DNA of 64,000 nt from Persicitalea sp963803495 (GCA_963803495.1 CAWDMP010000001.1:186001-250000), one strand, 5' to 3'. Shown: positions 1-9,822, counted from the first letter of the stretch. A program made the numbers and translations. The notes: generated from the sequence alone by a model not told the origin.

Positions 1-1127
1 TCATTGCGCCGCTGCTTTTTGCGACGCTCGTGGCGGGCATCGCCGGACATTCCGACCTGAAACAGGTAGGCCGCATGGGCTGGAAATCGCTGGTGTACTT
101 CGAAATCGTGACGACCATTGCGCTGTTCATTGGCTTGTTTTTCGCCAACTGGTTCGAGCCCGGCGCGGGTATCGTAGCCCCGACGGACATGGTAGGTACC
201 TTGCCCACGGTAGCGCCACAGACCTGGCAGGACATCATCGTCCACGTTTTTCCCGAAAACCTGGCTAAGTCCATTTACGAAGGTGAAGTACTGCAAGTAG
301 TCGTGTTCAGCGTGATTTTTGGCGTGGCGCTGGCGATGCTGCCCGCCGTGCAGAAGGATAAATTCGTCACGGGCGTGGAACTACTGGCTGAGGTAATGTT
401 CAAATTCACCAATATCATCATGCTCTTTGCGCCCATCGGCGTGGGTGCAGCTATCGCCGAGACGGTCGGTCACATGGGCATCGATGTACTTCGCAACCTG
501 GCGATGCTGCTGGTCACGCTCTATTGTGCCCTGATCGCTTTCATTCTTGTGGTTTTGGTACCCGTGGCACTTATCGCCAAGGTACCCATCATCAAATTCG
601 CCAAGCAGATTGCCGAACCGGTTTCGATTGCCTTCGCGACCACAAGCTCAGAAGCCGCGCTACCCAAGGCGATGGAAAAAATGGAGGCGTTCGGCGTACC
701 CCGGCAGATTGTGTCTTTCGTGATTCCGACGGGCTACAGTTTCAACTTAGACGGTTCTACGCTGTACCTTTCGCTAGCTACGATATTTGTAGCCCAGGCG
801 GCCGGTATCGACTTCCCAATCGGCCAACAAATCGCGATGGTATTTATGCTCATGCTAACCAGTAAGGGTGTGGCGGGTATTCCGCGCGCTACGCTGGTGA
901 TCTTGCTGGGTTCGGTTGCCAACTTCGGCTTACCAGAGTGGCCGGTCTTCCTCATCATGGGCATCGACGAGCTCATGGACATGGCCCGTACTTCCGTGAA
1001 CGTCATTGGCAACTGTCTTTCGACCACGGTTATCGCCCGCTGGGAAGGCGAATTGGACGACGTCAAGATGCACAACTCCGACAAAATTCAGGACGAGCAT
1101 GTGGTGGAAGAGCTTTTAGAAAGCTGA
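1..1127 (+). CDS. Dicarboxylate/amino acid:cation symporter (DAACS family), 5'-truncated by window edge
   Basis: This is the C-terminal part of a sodium- or proton-coupled importer for glutamate, aspartate or C4-dicarboxylates in the inner membrane. The reading frame is open to the left edge: residues IAPLLFATLVAG precede the first in-window GTG and match the family's conserved helix, so the true start lies outside. The substrate-binding hairpins are visible as FATTSSEAALP and GYSFNLDGSTLY, then GIPRATLVILLG and MDMARTSVNVIGN near the end. These motifs are diagnostic of the GltP/GltT/DctA fold. The stop is five bases before the convergent histidine kinase gene ends, leaving no room for a hairpin terminator. 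The substrate cannot be told apart from sequence alone. Confidence 0.93.
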   Translation, partial: IAPLLFATLVAGIAGHSDLKQVGRMGWKSLVYFEIVTTIALFIGLFFANWFEPGAGIVAPTDMVGTLPTVAPQTWQDIIVHVFPENLAKSIYEGEVLQVVVFSVIFGVALAMLPAVQKDKFVTGVELLAEVMFKFTNIIMLFAPIGVGAAIAETVGHMGIDVLRNLAMLLVTLYCALIAFILVVLVPVALIAKVPIIKFAKQIAEPVSIAFATTSSEAALPKAMEKMEAFGVPRQIVSFVIPTGYSFNLDGSTLYLSLATIFVAQAAGIDFPIGQQIAMVFMLMLTSKGVAGIPRATLVILLGSVANFGLPEWPVFLIMGIDELMDMARTSVNVIGNCLSTTVIARWEGELDDVKMHNSDKIQDEHVVEELLES

Positions 1128-1132
1128 TCTGC

Positions 1133-2428
1133 TCAGGCCGTAGCGTAGGTTATCGTAAAGGCCGTCCGGCCTTCGGTGTCGGTACTAAGTGAAAACTTAA
1201 ATCCGTGATTGAGCAGTATCTCGCGGCTGAGGGTTAGACCAATGCCCTGCCCGTTGGCCTTGGTACTATAAAACGGATTGAAAAGGGAGGCAGATTCTTG
1301 CGCCGAAATGGGCTTGCCGTTATTCCTGACAATCAGGTTTTGCGGGGTAAGTAGTACCTCCACGCGATTTCCGACGGTACAGGCTTCGATGGCGTTTTTG
1401 ATAATATTAATTAGTACCTGCTCCAACTGTCCGGCGTCGATTGGTGCGGAGTACCTATCGGTCGCTAGATTCAGAATTTCCACGCCTCGTTCATCGGCCA
1501 TGGGTTGCATGAAAACGATTACGTCGTCGATCAAAGTACTTAGCTCAGTAGCTGCCAAAACCGGCGTGGGTAGACGCACTACTTCGGCAAATTTGCGCAT
1601 GAAAGTAGCTAGTTGCCTGTTGCGCTCGGAGGCTATTCCCAAGGCTTGGCGCAAGTCGGCAAATTCCTCGGCAACCAGACTTTTCTGAGTGGTTTGTAGT
1701 ATCGAATCCGTGGCGCCCAGGGTATTGTTTACCTCGTGGGCCATCATGCGGATCACCTTTCCGTAGGCATTTTTCTCCTGTTCCAAAAACTCGTGGGTCA
1801 GCTCCTGGATCATCAAAAAAGACCGCCGAAAGCCTTGATCCATGAAGTGCGAGCGCTGAACCTTAAATTTCTGAATGCCTTCGGCTTTTATGATCCTGGA
1901 CTCGCCATTTCGAATACCTTCCAACGATTTAAAAAGGGAAGAGTCAACCTCTTCAAGCCGTTTGCCCGATACAAAAGACGGATTTAACTTGAAAAGGGAA
2001 ATCGCCTTGGCGTTCATGGAGGCGATCTTACTGTCAAAATCGAGAATGATAATTGCCGTAGGAGAGGCAGCAATTAATTTTTCAAGAAAGAAATGTTGCG
2101 CCTGATGCTTGGTACGCTCTTCCCTTAGTTGATCGATCATGAGGTTGTATACTTCGATCAGGGAATCGATTTCGGTATTCCTCGTGGCTACGAACTTTAA
2201 ATTGAAATCCTTGTCCTTGATAGCTTCTATTCCTGACCGAACAAAGTCATTTGGCTGGGTGAATCTTTGGTACAGATGAATCGAAACAAAAATAGATAGG
2301 AGTAAGAATACTTCAGAGGCGATGAAGAGTACCTTGTCAGCCGAGAGCAGGCGGTACACCAGCAAAATCAGTACGATATGAAGTACCGAAATGTAGAGGA
2401 TGTAGCGGGTGCGGGTAGACAGCCTCAT
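1133..2428 (-). CDS. Two-component sensor histidine kinase, NtrY-like
   Basis: A membrane sensor kinase of 431 residues. Two hydrophobic segments (about residues 9-28 and 33-52) flank a very short outside loop, followed by a HAMP-like linker, a PAS-like region (about 110-210), the phospho-acceptor motif MMAHEVNN with His231, the N box NIIKNAIEA (about 341-349) and the G box GQGIGLTL (about 393-400). The start ATG overlaps the stop of the upstream NtrC-type regulator by four bases, so the two form a translationally coupled pair. With almost no periplasmic domain, it probably senses a membrane or cytoplasmic signal, perhaps activity of the exporter encoded upstream in the same operon (inference). 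Confidence 0.92.
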   Translation of the reverse strand: MRLSTRTRYILYISVLHIVLILLVYRLLSADKVLFIASEVFLLLSIFVSIHLYQRFTQPNDFVRSGIEAIKDKDFNLKFVATRNTEIDSLIEVYNLMIDQLREERTKHQAQHFFLEKLIAASPTAIIILDFDSKIASMNAKAISLFKLNPSFVSGKRLEEVDSSLFKSLEGIRNGESRIIKAEGIQKFKVQRSHFMDQGFRRSFLMIQELTHEFLEQEKNAYGKVIRMMAHEVNNTLGATDSILQTTQKSLVAEEFADLRQALGIASERNRQLATFMRKFAEVVRLPTPVLAATELSTLIDDVIVFMQPMADERGVEILNLATDRYSAPIDAGQLEQVLINIIKNAIEACTVGNRVEVLLTPQNLIVRNNGKPISAQESASLFNPFYSTKANGQGIGLTLSREILLNHGFKFSLSTDTEGRTAFTITYATA

Positions 2429-3822
2429 GCGTCTTCGGAATCGTAGCCAATCCCGTGCTTTTCGAGCCGACGGTACAACGCGAAACGCGTAATGCCCAGT
2501 GAGCGCGCCACTTTGGACACGCGATTTTGGTGAAAATCCATCGCGCGCCGGATCATTTGCTCCTCCATTTCTTCCAGCGTAATCGTTCCCACCACGGGCA
2601 AGGTACCCGCCTCGACTTGATTAGTCGCCGCGGCCAGGTTGGTTTGAAAATCTTGCACATCCAGCGTGTCGGTCGGGGCAAGCAGTACTGTCCGCTCGAC
2701 GATATTTTTCAGTTGCCTGATGTTGCCCGGTACCGGAATCGTTTTGAGCCACTTGATAGCCGCGGGGCTGATGTCGAGTGCCGGTCTTTGGTAAATCACT
2801 TTGAGGTTATCGATGAAATAGCGCGCCAAAAGCGGGATGTCTGTCGGCCGCTCCCGCAAGGCGGGTAGCCTGACGGTGATCAGGTTGATTCGGTAAAAAA
2901 GATCCTCGCGAAAAGTACCCAGGCCGACCATCGCCTCGAGGTCCCGGTTGGTAGCGCAAATCACGCGGACATCGACGGTTTTACTTTTGCTACTACCCAA
3001 GGGTTCAAAGGTACGTTCCTGCAAAACACGCAATAGTTTCACCTGGCTGGCCAAATTCAATTCACCTATTTCATCCAAGAAAACAGTACCCCGGTGCGCC
3101 ATTTCAAAGCGCCCGATCCGGTCGGTTTTGGCGTCGGTAAAAGCACCCCGCACGTGCCCGAAAAGCTCGCTTTCGAAAAGGGTACTTGAAATTCCGCCCA
3201 GATTGACTTTGACGAAAGGCTGTTTCTTACGTTTGCTATTCTGGTGAATCGCCTCCGCGATCAGTTCCTTGCCGGTACCGCTTTCTCCCGTGATGAGTAC
3301 CGGCGCGTCGGTAACCGCCACGCGCCCTACCGTTTCCAGGATTTCCAACAGCTTCGGGTCCTTACCCACGATATTGTCGAATTGGTACTTATGTACCAAG
3401 TCACGACGGGAACCGGACGCCGTTTTGCCGTCGGTTTTTGTGGATTGTTGCCAGGCTTTTAATTCCAGAATGGTGTCGATGGATTGTAGCAAATGATCAT
3501 TTTGCCAGGGTTTGGTGATGAAATCGCTCGCGCCAAGCTTCATCCCTTCTACCGCCAGTTCGATGGTACCCCAGCCCGTGATGATGATGACGGGGATATG
3601 GGCATTGAGTACCTTAATTTCCCTAAGCAATTTCATCCCTTCCTGCCCGGAAGTCTCGATCGAAAAGTTCAAATCCAGCAGAATCAGTTGGGGTACCTCT
3701 CCTTGCAGAATAGCCAACGCCTCTGCGCGCGTAGCGGCACTCTTCACCCAGTACCCGTCCGATTTTAACAGAAGGGTGAGGGAGGTTCGGATCGCTATAT
3801 CGTCGTCGATTATAAGAATCAT
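2425..3822 (-). CDS. Sigma-54-dependent response regulator, NtrC family
   Basis: A 465-residue transcription activator with three domains in the usual order: receiver (acidic DDD at 6-8, phospho-acceptor Asp50, Lys104), AAA+ domain (Walker A GESGTGKE at 179-186, sigma-54 contact loop GAFTDA at about 226-231, Walker B GTVFLDEIGE from about 245) and a C-terminal Fis-type helix-turn-helix (about 430-455). The contact loop reads GAFTDA rather than the textbook GAFTGA. It is followed with a 4-base overlap by its cognate kinase and preceded on the same strand by the exporter genes, so it probably controls that operon in cis. I searched by eye for a TGGCAC-N5-TTGC promoter upstream of the adaptor gene and found none. 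Confidence 0.93.
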   Translation of the reverse strand: MILIIDDDIAIRTSLTLLLKSDGYWVKSAATRAEALAILQGEVPQLILLDLNFSIETSGQEGMKLLREIKVLNAHIPVIIITGWGTIELAVEGMKLGASDFITKPWQNDHLLQSIDTILELKAWQQSTKTDGKTASGSRRDLVHKYQFDNIVGKDPKLLEILETVGRVAVTDAPVLITGESGTGKELIAEAIHQNSKRKKQPFVKVNLGGISSTLFESELFGHVRGAFTDAKTDRIGRFEMAHRGTVFLDEIGELNLASQVKLLRVLQERTFEPLGSSKSKTVDVRVICATNRDLEAMVGLGTFREDLFYRINLITVRLPALRERPTDIPLLARYFIDNLKVIYQRPALDISPAAIKWLKTIPVPGNIRQLKNIVERTVLLAPTDTLDVQDFQTNLAAATNQVEAGTLPVVGTITLEEMEEQMIRRAMDFHQNRVSKVARSLGITRFALYRRLEKHGIGYDSEDA

Positions 3823-3836
3823 GGGGGAGGGGAAGG

Positions 3837-4983
3837 TTATTCTTCATGCAACGCCACCGCTGGCTGCACCCGCGCGGCCTGATGGCTGGGGTACCAGGCG
3901 CAAAGAGTTACGATAGCGAATATCACGACAGCCGCAGCTGCAATGGCCGTCAGGTAAACGCCGCTCGCCACATCGAAAACATTCATGATGGGGAATTGAA
4001 TGGCAAACAGTAAACCCAAAATAACACTGAATGCCGCCAAAACCCACATTTCGCCCAGGAATTGCGTGGTGATGCTGCTTTTCGTGGCCCCCATGGCGCG
4101 GCGCAAGCCGATTTCGCTGCGGCGTCGGGCGATGCTGAGATTCAGGATGCCGAACAAACCCAAGGCGACGTTGGTCAGCAGGAAGCCGCTGATGATGAGA
4201 AATATGAGGACAGGTATCAAGTGTGAGCTTGTGCCGATTTTTGCGGGATTCAGTGAGATAGGTCACTTCCGTGCCCCAGTCCGGTACCATCGCGGCCAGA
4301 TCCTTGATCATCTTTGCCTCAAAGCGGGCGTCGGTATTGGGTTTGGTTTTTACCAATACATTTTGTTACCATAGTCTGCTTCGTCAAGCATTTTGAAATA
4401 CAGCAGGTTTATCCGCCATGAACTCACCCTTGGATTTAAATCGACCTACCGTGCCGACTATCTTGTACGAAGCATTCACCTCTTTTAGATTTTTCCCAGA
4501 GGGTTTTCGTCTGTAAAAAGGGCTTCTCTCAATTTCCCATTGATCACTACGGGTATGTACTTAGATACCGATCCTCGCGGCATACCAGTGATCCGAGAAA
4601 AGGGCAAATTGAGCGTGATGGAAATTGGCAATCAGTCATGTAGAAATCGGCCGATACAGAGATGTTTTGTATCCTATGGTGCTATTGCGCAACTATTGGT
4701 CGAAAAAGGGTGTTCGACACTGGATCTGCGGAAGCAGATTCCACTTCCGGATAAGACCGAATACGTTGCATGATTCGATCAACTTTTTCGGGTGTAGCAG
4801 TGGTGTCTTGGTTGCTGTCAGATCAATCGACCAAACGTTTTCGTGGCTAAAACCAACGGATTCAAGGTAATTTTTAACATTAAATACGACGAGCGAGAGA
4901 AGACCGAAAAGAACCATAAAGGAAGCCCATATTTCGATAATCAACAGCGATTGACTGCCTTTCTTGTTCCAAATTAATTTCAA
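3837..4983 (-). pseudogene. ABC transporter permease (MacB/FtsX type), second copy, broken by frameshifts
   Basis: Pieces of one FtsX-like permease lie in different frames. The N-terminal segment (from 4983) has a membrane helix and the family-like stretch VGFSHENVWSIDLT. Middle pieces include VKTKPNTDARFEAKMIKDLA, and the C-terminal part (4220 to 3837) carries ARRRSEIGLRRAMGATKSSI followed by three membrane helices and ends YPSHQAARVQPAVALHEE. At least three or four frame changes and an in-frame stop separate the pieces. The total span fits one permease of roughly 380 residues. It lies between permease 1 and the NtrC gene. It is either a decayed gene or a badly sequenced intact one; neighbouring genes with clear homopolymer errors favour the latter. 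Confidence 0.8.
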
Positions 4984-5005
4984 TAGATGACGTAATCATG
5001 ATATT

Positions 5006-6253
5006 TCAGGATTTAAGAGCGTCTACAATTTTTAATTTCGACATACGAAAAGCGGGTAGATACGCCCGATAGAAAACCAAAAACAAGGCAACCAGAACAC
5101 TTACCGCGAAAACGGTGAAATTTATAGTAAGGTCGGCGTAGGCAATCCAGCCACTAGAATTGATAAATTTAATGGTCAGAAATGATAAGATTAGCGCGAA
5201 TATTCCACCGATAAACGTGATGAAAATATTCTCGACAATGAACTGCCAGAGCAGCGTTTTCGAGGGCGCGCCAAAAGCTTTTCTTACCCCAATTTCGGAT
5301 GCACTCTCCATGATTCGGCTGACGTTGACGTTGACCAGGTTGATGGCGGGCAAGTCCCATGAACATTAATAGCACTAAGCCAATCACGGAATAAAATATC
5401 GCTTTTGCCCTCACCGATCCGTCTCCAGTAAGCGTGTTCACAAAGTCGTCGGTGTAGTGTTGGCTTTAACGACCAGATCGGGAAAACGATCAGAGTCCGG
5501 GATGCAAGATTCCGGGATTTGGCTGATGTTTGGTCAAATTCTGATTGAATGGCGGTAGATCACTTATCTTGTCTCCAGAATTATCCCCATATAGCTACCT
5601 CTAATTCCCTTATTTTGATAGTTACTCTTGGGAGCAGTATAGGGGAAATATACATCGCATACGTGTAGGGACGGGTGGCGGGACTTCCTTTGACGACGCC
5701 GATTACTTTGTAAGAGACGTTTTCGATATCTATGGTTTTACCTGACCGACTGATTTCTTCGTCCTCGAAGTATTGATCTTGCAAAGCATCGGTGATCACA
5801 ATTACAGGCGGTCACCTTTGCTGACATTCATGCGTTAAATGGCTTTCCATCCTGGAATCGAAGTCGGTCACGTGCCAGAAATCGGCGTCAGTGTATTTTA
5901 CGTGTTAGATTGATACGCTTGCCGTTCACATAGGTGTTAGCAAAGCCAAAACTGGATAGAATCGTTACCTTCTCCGGCGTTTTCAGTGACTTCGCATACT
6001 TCGTCAAAAAGTCAAAAGAAGTCGGACCCGACATTTGACCCCGTCTACAGGATCGAGCTGAGCCGGCTTGAGTGATGTACAGCGATCTTCCCCGCTTATT
6101 CTCGGGATAATGACTTCCAAAAAGATGATCGACAAACGACGTAAGCACCATCAAGACGGTTAGCGTCAGCGTGATGCCAAACAGCGTGATGAAGGTGTAG
6201 AAAGGATGCCGAAGCAGTACTTTCCAGGCGATTTTTATGGAGTTAATTATCAT
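5006..6253 (-). pseudogene. ABC transporter permease (MacB/FtsX type), first copy, broken by frameshifts
   Basis: The ATG at 6253 opens a typical FtsX/MacB N-terminus (IKIAWKVLLRHPFYTFIT, one helix, then a periplasmic domain). The frame breaks near 6050, 5895 (an AAAA run; three A would continue RKYTDADFWH), around 5820-5850, and near 5660, 5450 and 5350. Recognisable pieces continue in other frames: VIVITDALQDQYFEDEEI, and at the end ASEIGVRKAFGAPSKTLLWQ plus the last helices to LKIVDALKS. With the ATPase and the second permease this would form a MacB-like export complex. Both one-base gains and one-base losses are needed to restore the frame. Function is known only by family; sequence error is as likely as real decay. 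Confidence 0.8.
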
Positions 6254-6254
6254 G

Positions 6255-6345
6255 GTTTTGGACGTTGGACCGGTCCGCCGACGCGGTTGGACTTTGGACT
6301 TGGACGGGACTTTGAATTCTATACTTTAAACTCTTAAACTTTTAA
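6255..6345. repeat. Short-period repeat spacer (GTCCAA and TTTAAA units) between ATPase and permease genes
   Basis: Read on the minus strand, the spacer has a TTTAAGAGTTTAAAG block followed by several GTCCAA/GTCCAAAG units just before the permease ATG. It resembles the other spacers with short, imperfect, 7-8-base units at 7028-7122 and 18706-18792. Confidence 0.5.
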
Positions 6346-7021
6346 CATTCAACCCCCTCACATTACCTGCGTACCGTCGAAATAGCCTGACTAGGCGATG
6401 CGTGCGCTGGGCCATGGCGTCGTCGTGCGTCACCATCACGATGGTGGCTCCGTCGTCATTTAGTTTTTGCAGGATATCGATGATTTCGTTGCCCATCACG
6501 CTGTCGAGGTTGCCCGTGGGCTCGTCGGCGAGGATGATCTCGGGACGCCCGACGATGGCGCGGGCGATGGCGACGCGCTGTTTTTGTCCGCCGGAGAGTT
6601 GTTTTGGGAAGTGCTTCATCCGGTTGCTCAGGCCTACTTTTTCCAAGGCCTCCTTCGCCAGTTCGCGGCGTACTTTGGCGGAAACTTTGCGGTACAAAAG
6701 CGGAATTTCTACGTTATCCAGTACCGATAAATCATTAATGAGGTGAAAGCTTTGGAAAATAAATCCCAGCTTCTCATTACGTAAATGCGCCAGTTCTTTA
6801 TCGCGGTAGTTCACTACGGGTTGGCCGTCGAGTTCGATCTTTCCACCCGAAGGTTCGTCAAGTAAACCCATGATGTTGAGCAGGGTACTTTTCCCACAAC
6901 CCGATGGACCCATGATGGAAATAAATTCGCCTTTCTGGACATTTAAATTAATGTTGTTCAAAGCCAGTGTTTCGATGGAACTGGTCCGGTAGGTTTTGTC
7001 GATATTTTGTAAGGAAATCAT
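6326..7021 (-). CDS. ABC transporter ATP-binding protein (MacB/LolD type)
   Basis: The ATPase of the exporter operon. It shows Walker A GPSGCGKST, the Q loop, signature LSGGQKQRVAIARA, Walker B IILADEPTGNLDS and the H-loop MVTHDD, all typical of the LolD/MacB/FtsE group that powers FtsX-fold permeases. The last residues in the open frame (RRYAGNVRGLNVKSLRV) do not look like the family. If the AAA run at 6380-6382 (TTT on the coding strand) held one base less, the protein would end RLFDGTQVM at a stop at 6358-6360, a family-like C-terminus. The apparent tail is therefore probably a one-base artefact. The gene lies between the TolC gene and the permeases. Confidence 0.95.
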   Translation of the reverse strand: MISLQNIDKTYRTSSIETLALNNINLNVQKGEFISIMGPSGCGKSTLLNIMGLLDEPSGGKIELDGQPVVNYRDKELAHLRNEKLGFIFQSFHLINDLSVLDNVEIPLLYRKVSAKVRRELAKEALEKVGLSNRMKHFPKQLSGGQKQRVAIARAIVGRPEIILADEPTGNLDSVMGNEIIDILQKLNDDGATIVMVTHDDAMAQRTHRLVRLFRRYAGNVRGLNVKSLRV

Positions 7022-7027
7022 TTTTTT

Positions 7028-7122
7028 TAAGGGTTTAAAGTTTAAAAGTTTATGAGTTTAATGTTTATGAGTAAATTCTGCCAAAATTGAAATGTCACTT
7101 TGTGGCTTTGTGGCTTTGTGAC
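7028..7122. repeat. Composite short-period intergenic repeat (CACAAAG octamers plus ATAAAC/TTAAAC units)
   Basis: On the minus strand the spacer between tolC-like and ATPase genes reads three tandem CACAAAGC-like octamers, then a link containing GGCAGAATTT, then ACTCATAAAC and several TTAAAC units, ending a few bases before the ATPase ATG. The same order (CAAAG units, CAGAATT link, ACTCATAAAC, TTTAAAC units) occurs on the plus strand at 18706-18792 upstream of another gene. Confidence 0.7.
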
Positions 7123-7123
7123 T

Positions 7124-8578
7124 TCATCCTAACCGAAGGTTCCTTTCAAAATCAAACAGTGTCAACAACCGCAAACTATAATACGCCTGCCAGTAGTCTC
7201 GCAACGCCAGAATGTAGTCCCGGCGGGCGCGGTCTTTCTCCTGGGTGGCAATGCCGAGGTCGGTAACGCTGAGATTGCCTAAAATGAAGCGGTCCTGAGC
7301 AATTTGGTATCGGTTGGCGGCGATGCCGTCGGTAAGTTTGGTGAGTTTCGCCTGCTTCTGCAGCATTTGCAGCAGCGTCACCTGGGTAAAAATCTCTTGT
7401 TCGAACGTCAGCCGGTCCTGTTCCACCGATTGCCGGGCAAATTCCTGGTTGGCGCTGGCGATTTCGGTACGCGCTTTGTTTCTGCCCCAAGTGAGGATGG
7501 GCAGCGTGAACTGCAATTGGACAAACTGACGATCCTGAGGATCGACGTAAATATCGCCCGGCCGGACTCCTTGATTAGATAAGCCAAAAGTAGCTTCTAA
7601 CGAAGCGTTCAGGCCGTTTTCCTTCGTGGCGCGTTGCGACTCGCGCTCGGCCTCCAGCAGTCGGCGGCGGTAACCGATGGCATCGGCGCGGTTGGCAAAA
7701 GCTTCATCGAGGGCGCGCTGCGGGTCGATACCAAAAGCTTTTTCTTCCTGCGGTATCGAGAGTTCCAACGGCTGCTCGTCGCGTGAACTCAGGTACATCC
7801 TTAGTTTCAGAGTAGCGACGGCTGCCGCCTGTTGCGCCGAGGCCAGGTCTTTTTCGGCGGTTAGCACGCCCATTTGAAGCTGCAACAGATCGTTTTTAGA
7901 AATTTTACCCATCGCCAGCTTTTGCCGGGCTATCTGGTAAAGTGTGTCGTTGTTGGTGCGATTGGTTTCCGCGATTTGCAGGTTGACCTGCGCTATGAGC
8001 AAGTCGAAATATAAGGCAGTGGCGTTTAGCGACACTTGTTCGAGGTCGGCCAGGTACTGTTGATTGCTTTCCTGATATCTCAGCGGCTCGATTTGACGTT
8101 CCCACTTTATCGCGTTAAAACGAAACAAGGGCTGCATGATACCGAACGCGAATGGGACACCATTGTAGCGGGTTTTGTTGCGCGCAAAATCATCGAAGCG
8201 TTGCATCTGCTGCTGCACGAAGATCGTCCCCCCGGTCCGGGCTATGTTCTGACTCAACGACAGGTTCAGCGAAGAGTTGTTGTTCGACACCGGTTGAAAC
8301 GCCACCGTACCGTCGGGCTGCACTACTTCCACAAACGATCGGGTGAAACCCGGCAGAGTACCATTGAGGCTTAGCTGCGGTTTGTAATTGGCCACGAATG
8401 AGCGGTACTCCCAATAGCTGGTTTTTTTCTGCGTGGCCGCCTGCTTGGAGGCCAGCGATTGCGCGCGGGCGAGGTCGACCACCTCATTTAGCGTATAGCG
8501 TTGGGTCTGGGCATGAGCTTGACTTATTATCAAGAAAGTGATAAAAAGGATGGCGCTGGTGTGTATGGTCATTTTCAT
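7124..8578 (-). CDS. TolC family outer membrane efflux protein
   Basis: A 484-residue outer membrane channel protein. An N-terminal signal peptide (hydrophobic AILFITFLIISQAHAQ) is followed by the long helical repeats of the outer membrane efflux family, with typical stretches LNEVVDLARAQS near the start and RDYILALRDYWQAYYSLRLL near the end. Its ATG region overlaps the stop of the HlyD-type adaptor gene by four bases. In this operon it would supply the outer membrane duct for the ABC exporter, as TolC does for MacAB. The export substrate is unknown. Confidence 0.92.
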   Translation of the reverse strand: MKMTIHTSAILFITFLIISQAHAQTQRYTLNEVVDLARAQSLASKQAATQKKTSYWEYRSFVANYKPQLSLNGTLPGFTRSFVEVVQPDGTVAFQPVSNNNSSLNLSLSQNIARTGGTIFVQQQMQRFDDFARNKTRYNGVPFAFGIMQPLFRFNAIKWERQIEPLRYQESNQQYLADLEQVSLNATALYFDLLIAQVNLQIAETNRTNNDTLYQIARQKLAMGKISKNDLLQLQMGVLTAEKDLASAQQAAAVATLKLRMYLSSRDEQPLELSIPQEEKAFGIDPQRALDEAFANRADAIGYRRRLLEAERESQRATKENGLNASLEATFGLSNQGVRPGDIYVDPQDRQFVQLQFTLPILTWGRNKARTEIASANQEFARQSVEQDRLTFEQEIFTQVTLLQMLQKQAKLTKLTDGIAANRYQIAQDRFILGNLSVTDLGIATQEKDRARRDYILALRDYWQAYYSLRLLTLFDFERNLRLG

Positions 8579-9822
8579 CTTTTTACCTCAATTTCCTCCA
8601 AATGCTCGTATTCATTCATATCGGTCAGGATTACTTTTTCCCCCACCGTCAGGCCACTTTTTATTTCCACGAAATCGAAGTTCGATAGCCCGACTTCCAC
8701 ATCGCGCCGGTGGGCGGTGGTACCTTCAAGCACATAAACATACTGCTTGCGCTTGCCACTAAAAGTAGGTCCGTTCGCTATCCGAAGGGTATTGGCGCTC
8801 CGGCTGGTGACGATGAACAACTCCACTTTCATGTTAGGCCGTAGCGACTCGGCGCGGGCGTTGTCGAGCTGCACGACAAACCCCACGACGCCATCCTTCA
8901 CGGCGGGCTTCACTTGGGTGATGACCCCGCGTAGCGTGGAGTCGTTGACTTTGACGATCACCGGTAGGCCCGCTTTAACCTGATCGGCGTATACGTCGGA
9001 GCATGAGCCCTCTACCCGAAAACTGCCCAGGTCAGCTACTTTTGCCAGCATTTCGCCTTCACTGACCGACGAACCGATATTCTCGTTTACCCAGGTCAGC
9101 ACGCCTGGGCGGTCGGCTACGATGTCGGCCATGCGGAGTTTGTGAGAAAGTTCTTTTAGGTTCTTGCCCTCGATTTGAGCCCCGAGTTCAGTCTCTTTCA
9201 GACTGGCGCCCATTGATTTCCGATTGTAATCCAGGTCATTTTCCAGCTGCTGCTTTTCAAGTTGCGCAATCTTCAAAGCATTCTCGGCGCGGGTGATGTC
9301 TTCCTGGGTACCGCCGCCCACCTGGGTTAGCCGCCGGGCATCTTCCAGGTCGGCTTTCAGCTTATTGATGTTGAGCAGTTTGATTTTATCGCTGATTTCA
9401 GCGTCGTACAAGTCCTTATTCAGTTTCATGCGAAGCTGTTCGATACTGTTTCGCTTCAAAGCCAGTTGGTCCTCGTAGCGTTCAAACTCAATTTGCGTGA
9501 GTGATTTATCCAACTCCACGATGGCCTGACCCGTGTTGATCCGGGTGCCGGGCGTGAGGAGCACCCGCTTGATCGTGGCCTTGATCGGACTGGTGATGAT
9601 CTGCTCGTAAGCCGGAATCACTTCACCCGTGGCATCAAGTGTGTTATCGACGTTCCCTTTTTGTACCACCCCGATTCTTATTCTGGATGCCTCGATCGAG
9701 CTGCCAATGGATTTCTTGAAAAAATAGACGAGCGTACCCAACACGATCACCGCCAGAAATACCCGAAGCCACGTTCGGTTTCTGGCTTTGCTTAATTGGG
9801 AGGCTGGTACTTCTCGATCCAT
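8575..9822 (-). CDS. HlyD/MacA-type periplasmic adaptor of an ABC or RND exporter
   Basis: A 415-residue membrane fusion protein. One N-terminal membrane anchor (about residues 17-37) is followed by a lipoyl half-motif (VDNTLDATGEVIPAYEQIIT), a long coiled-coil hairpin (about 130-225), the second lipoyl half (ADRPGVLTWVNENIGSSVSE), and beta-barrel domains with ESLRPNMKVELFIVT. This order is that of MacA-like adaptors. It is the first gene of the minus-strand exporter operon. Its partners downstream are the TolC protein, the ATPase and the two damaged permeases. Confidence 0.92.
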   Translation of the reverse strand: MDREVPASQLSKARNRTWLRVFLAVIVLGTLVYFFKKSIGSSIEASRIRIGVVQKGNVDNTLDATGEVIPAYEQIITSPIKATIKRVLLTPGTRINTGQAIVELDKSLTQIEFERYEDQLALKRNSIEQLRMKLNKDLYDAEISDKIKLLNINKLKADLEDARRLTQVGGGTQEDITRAENALKIAQLEKQQLENDLDYNRKSMGASLKETELGAQIEGKNLKELSHKLRMADIVADRPGVLTWVNENIGSSVSEGEMLAKVADLGSFRVEGSCSDVYADQVKAGLPVIVKVNDSTLRGVITQVKPAVKDGVVGFVVQLDNARAESLRPNMKVELFIVTSRSANTLRIANGPTFSGKRKQYVYVLEGTTAHRRDVEVGLSNFDFVEIKSGLTVGEKVILTDMNEYEHLEEIEVKR

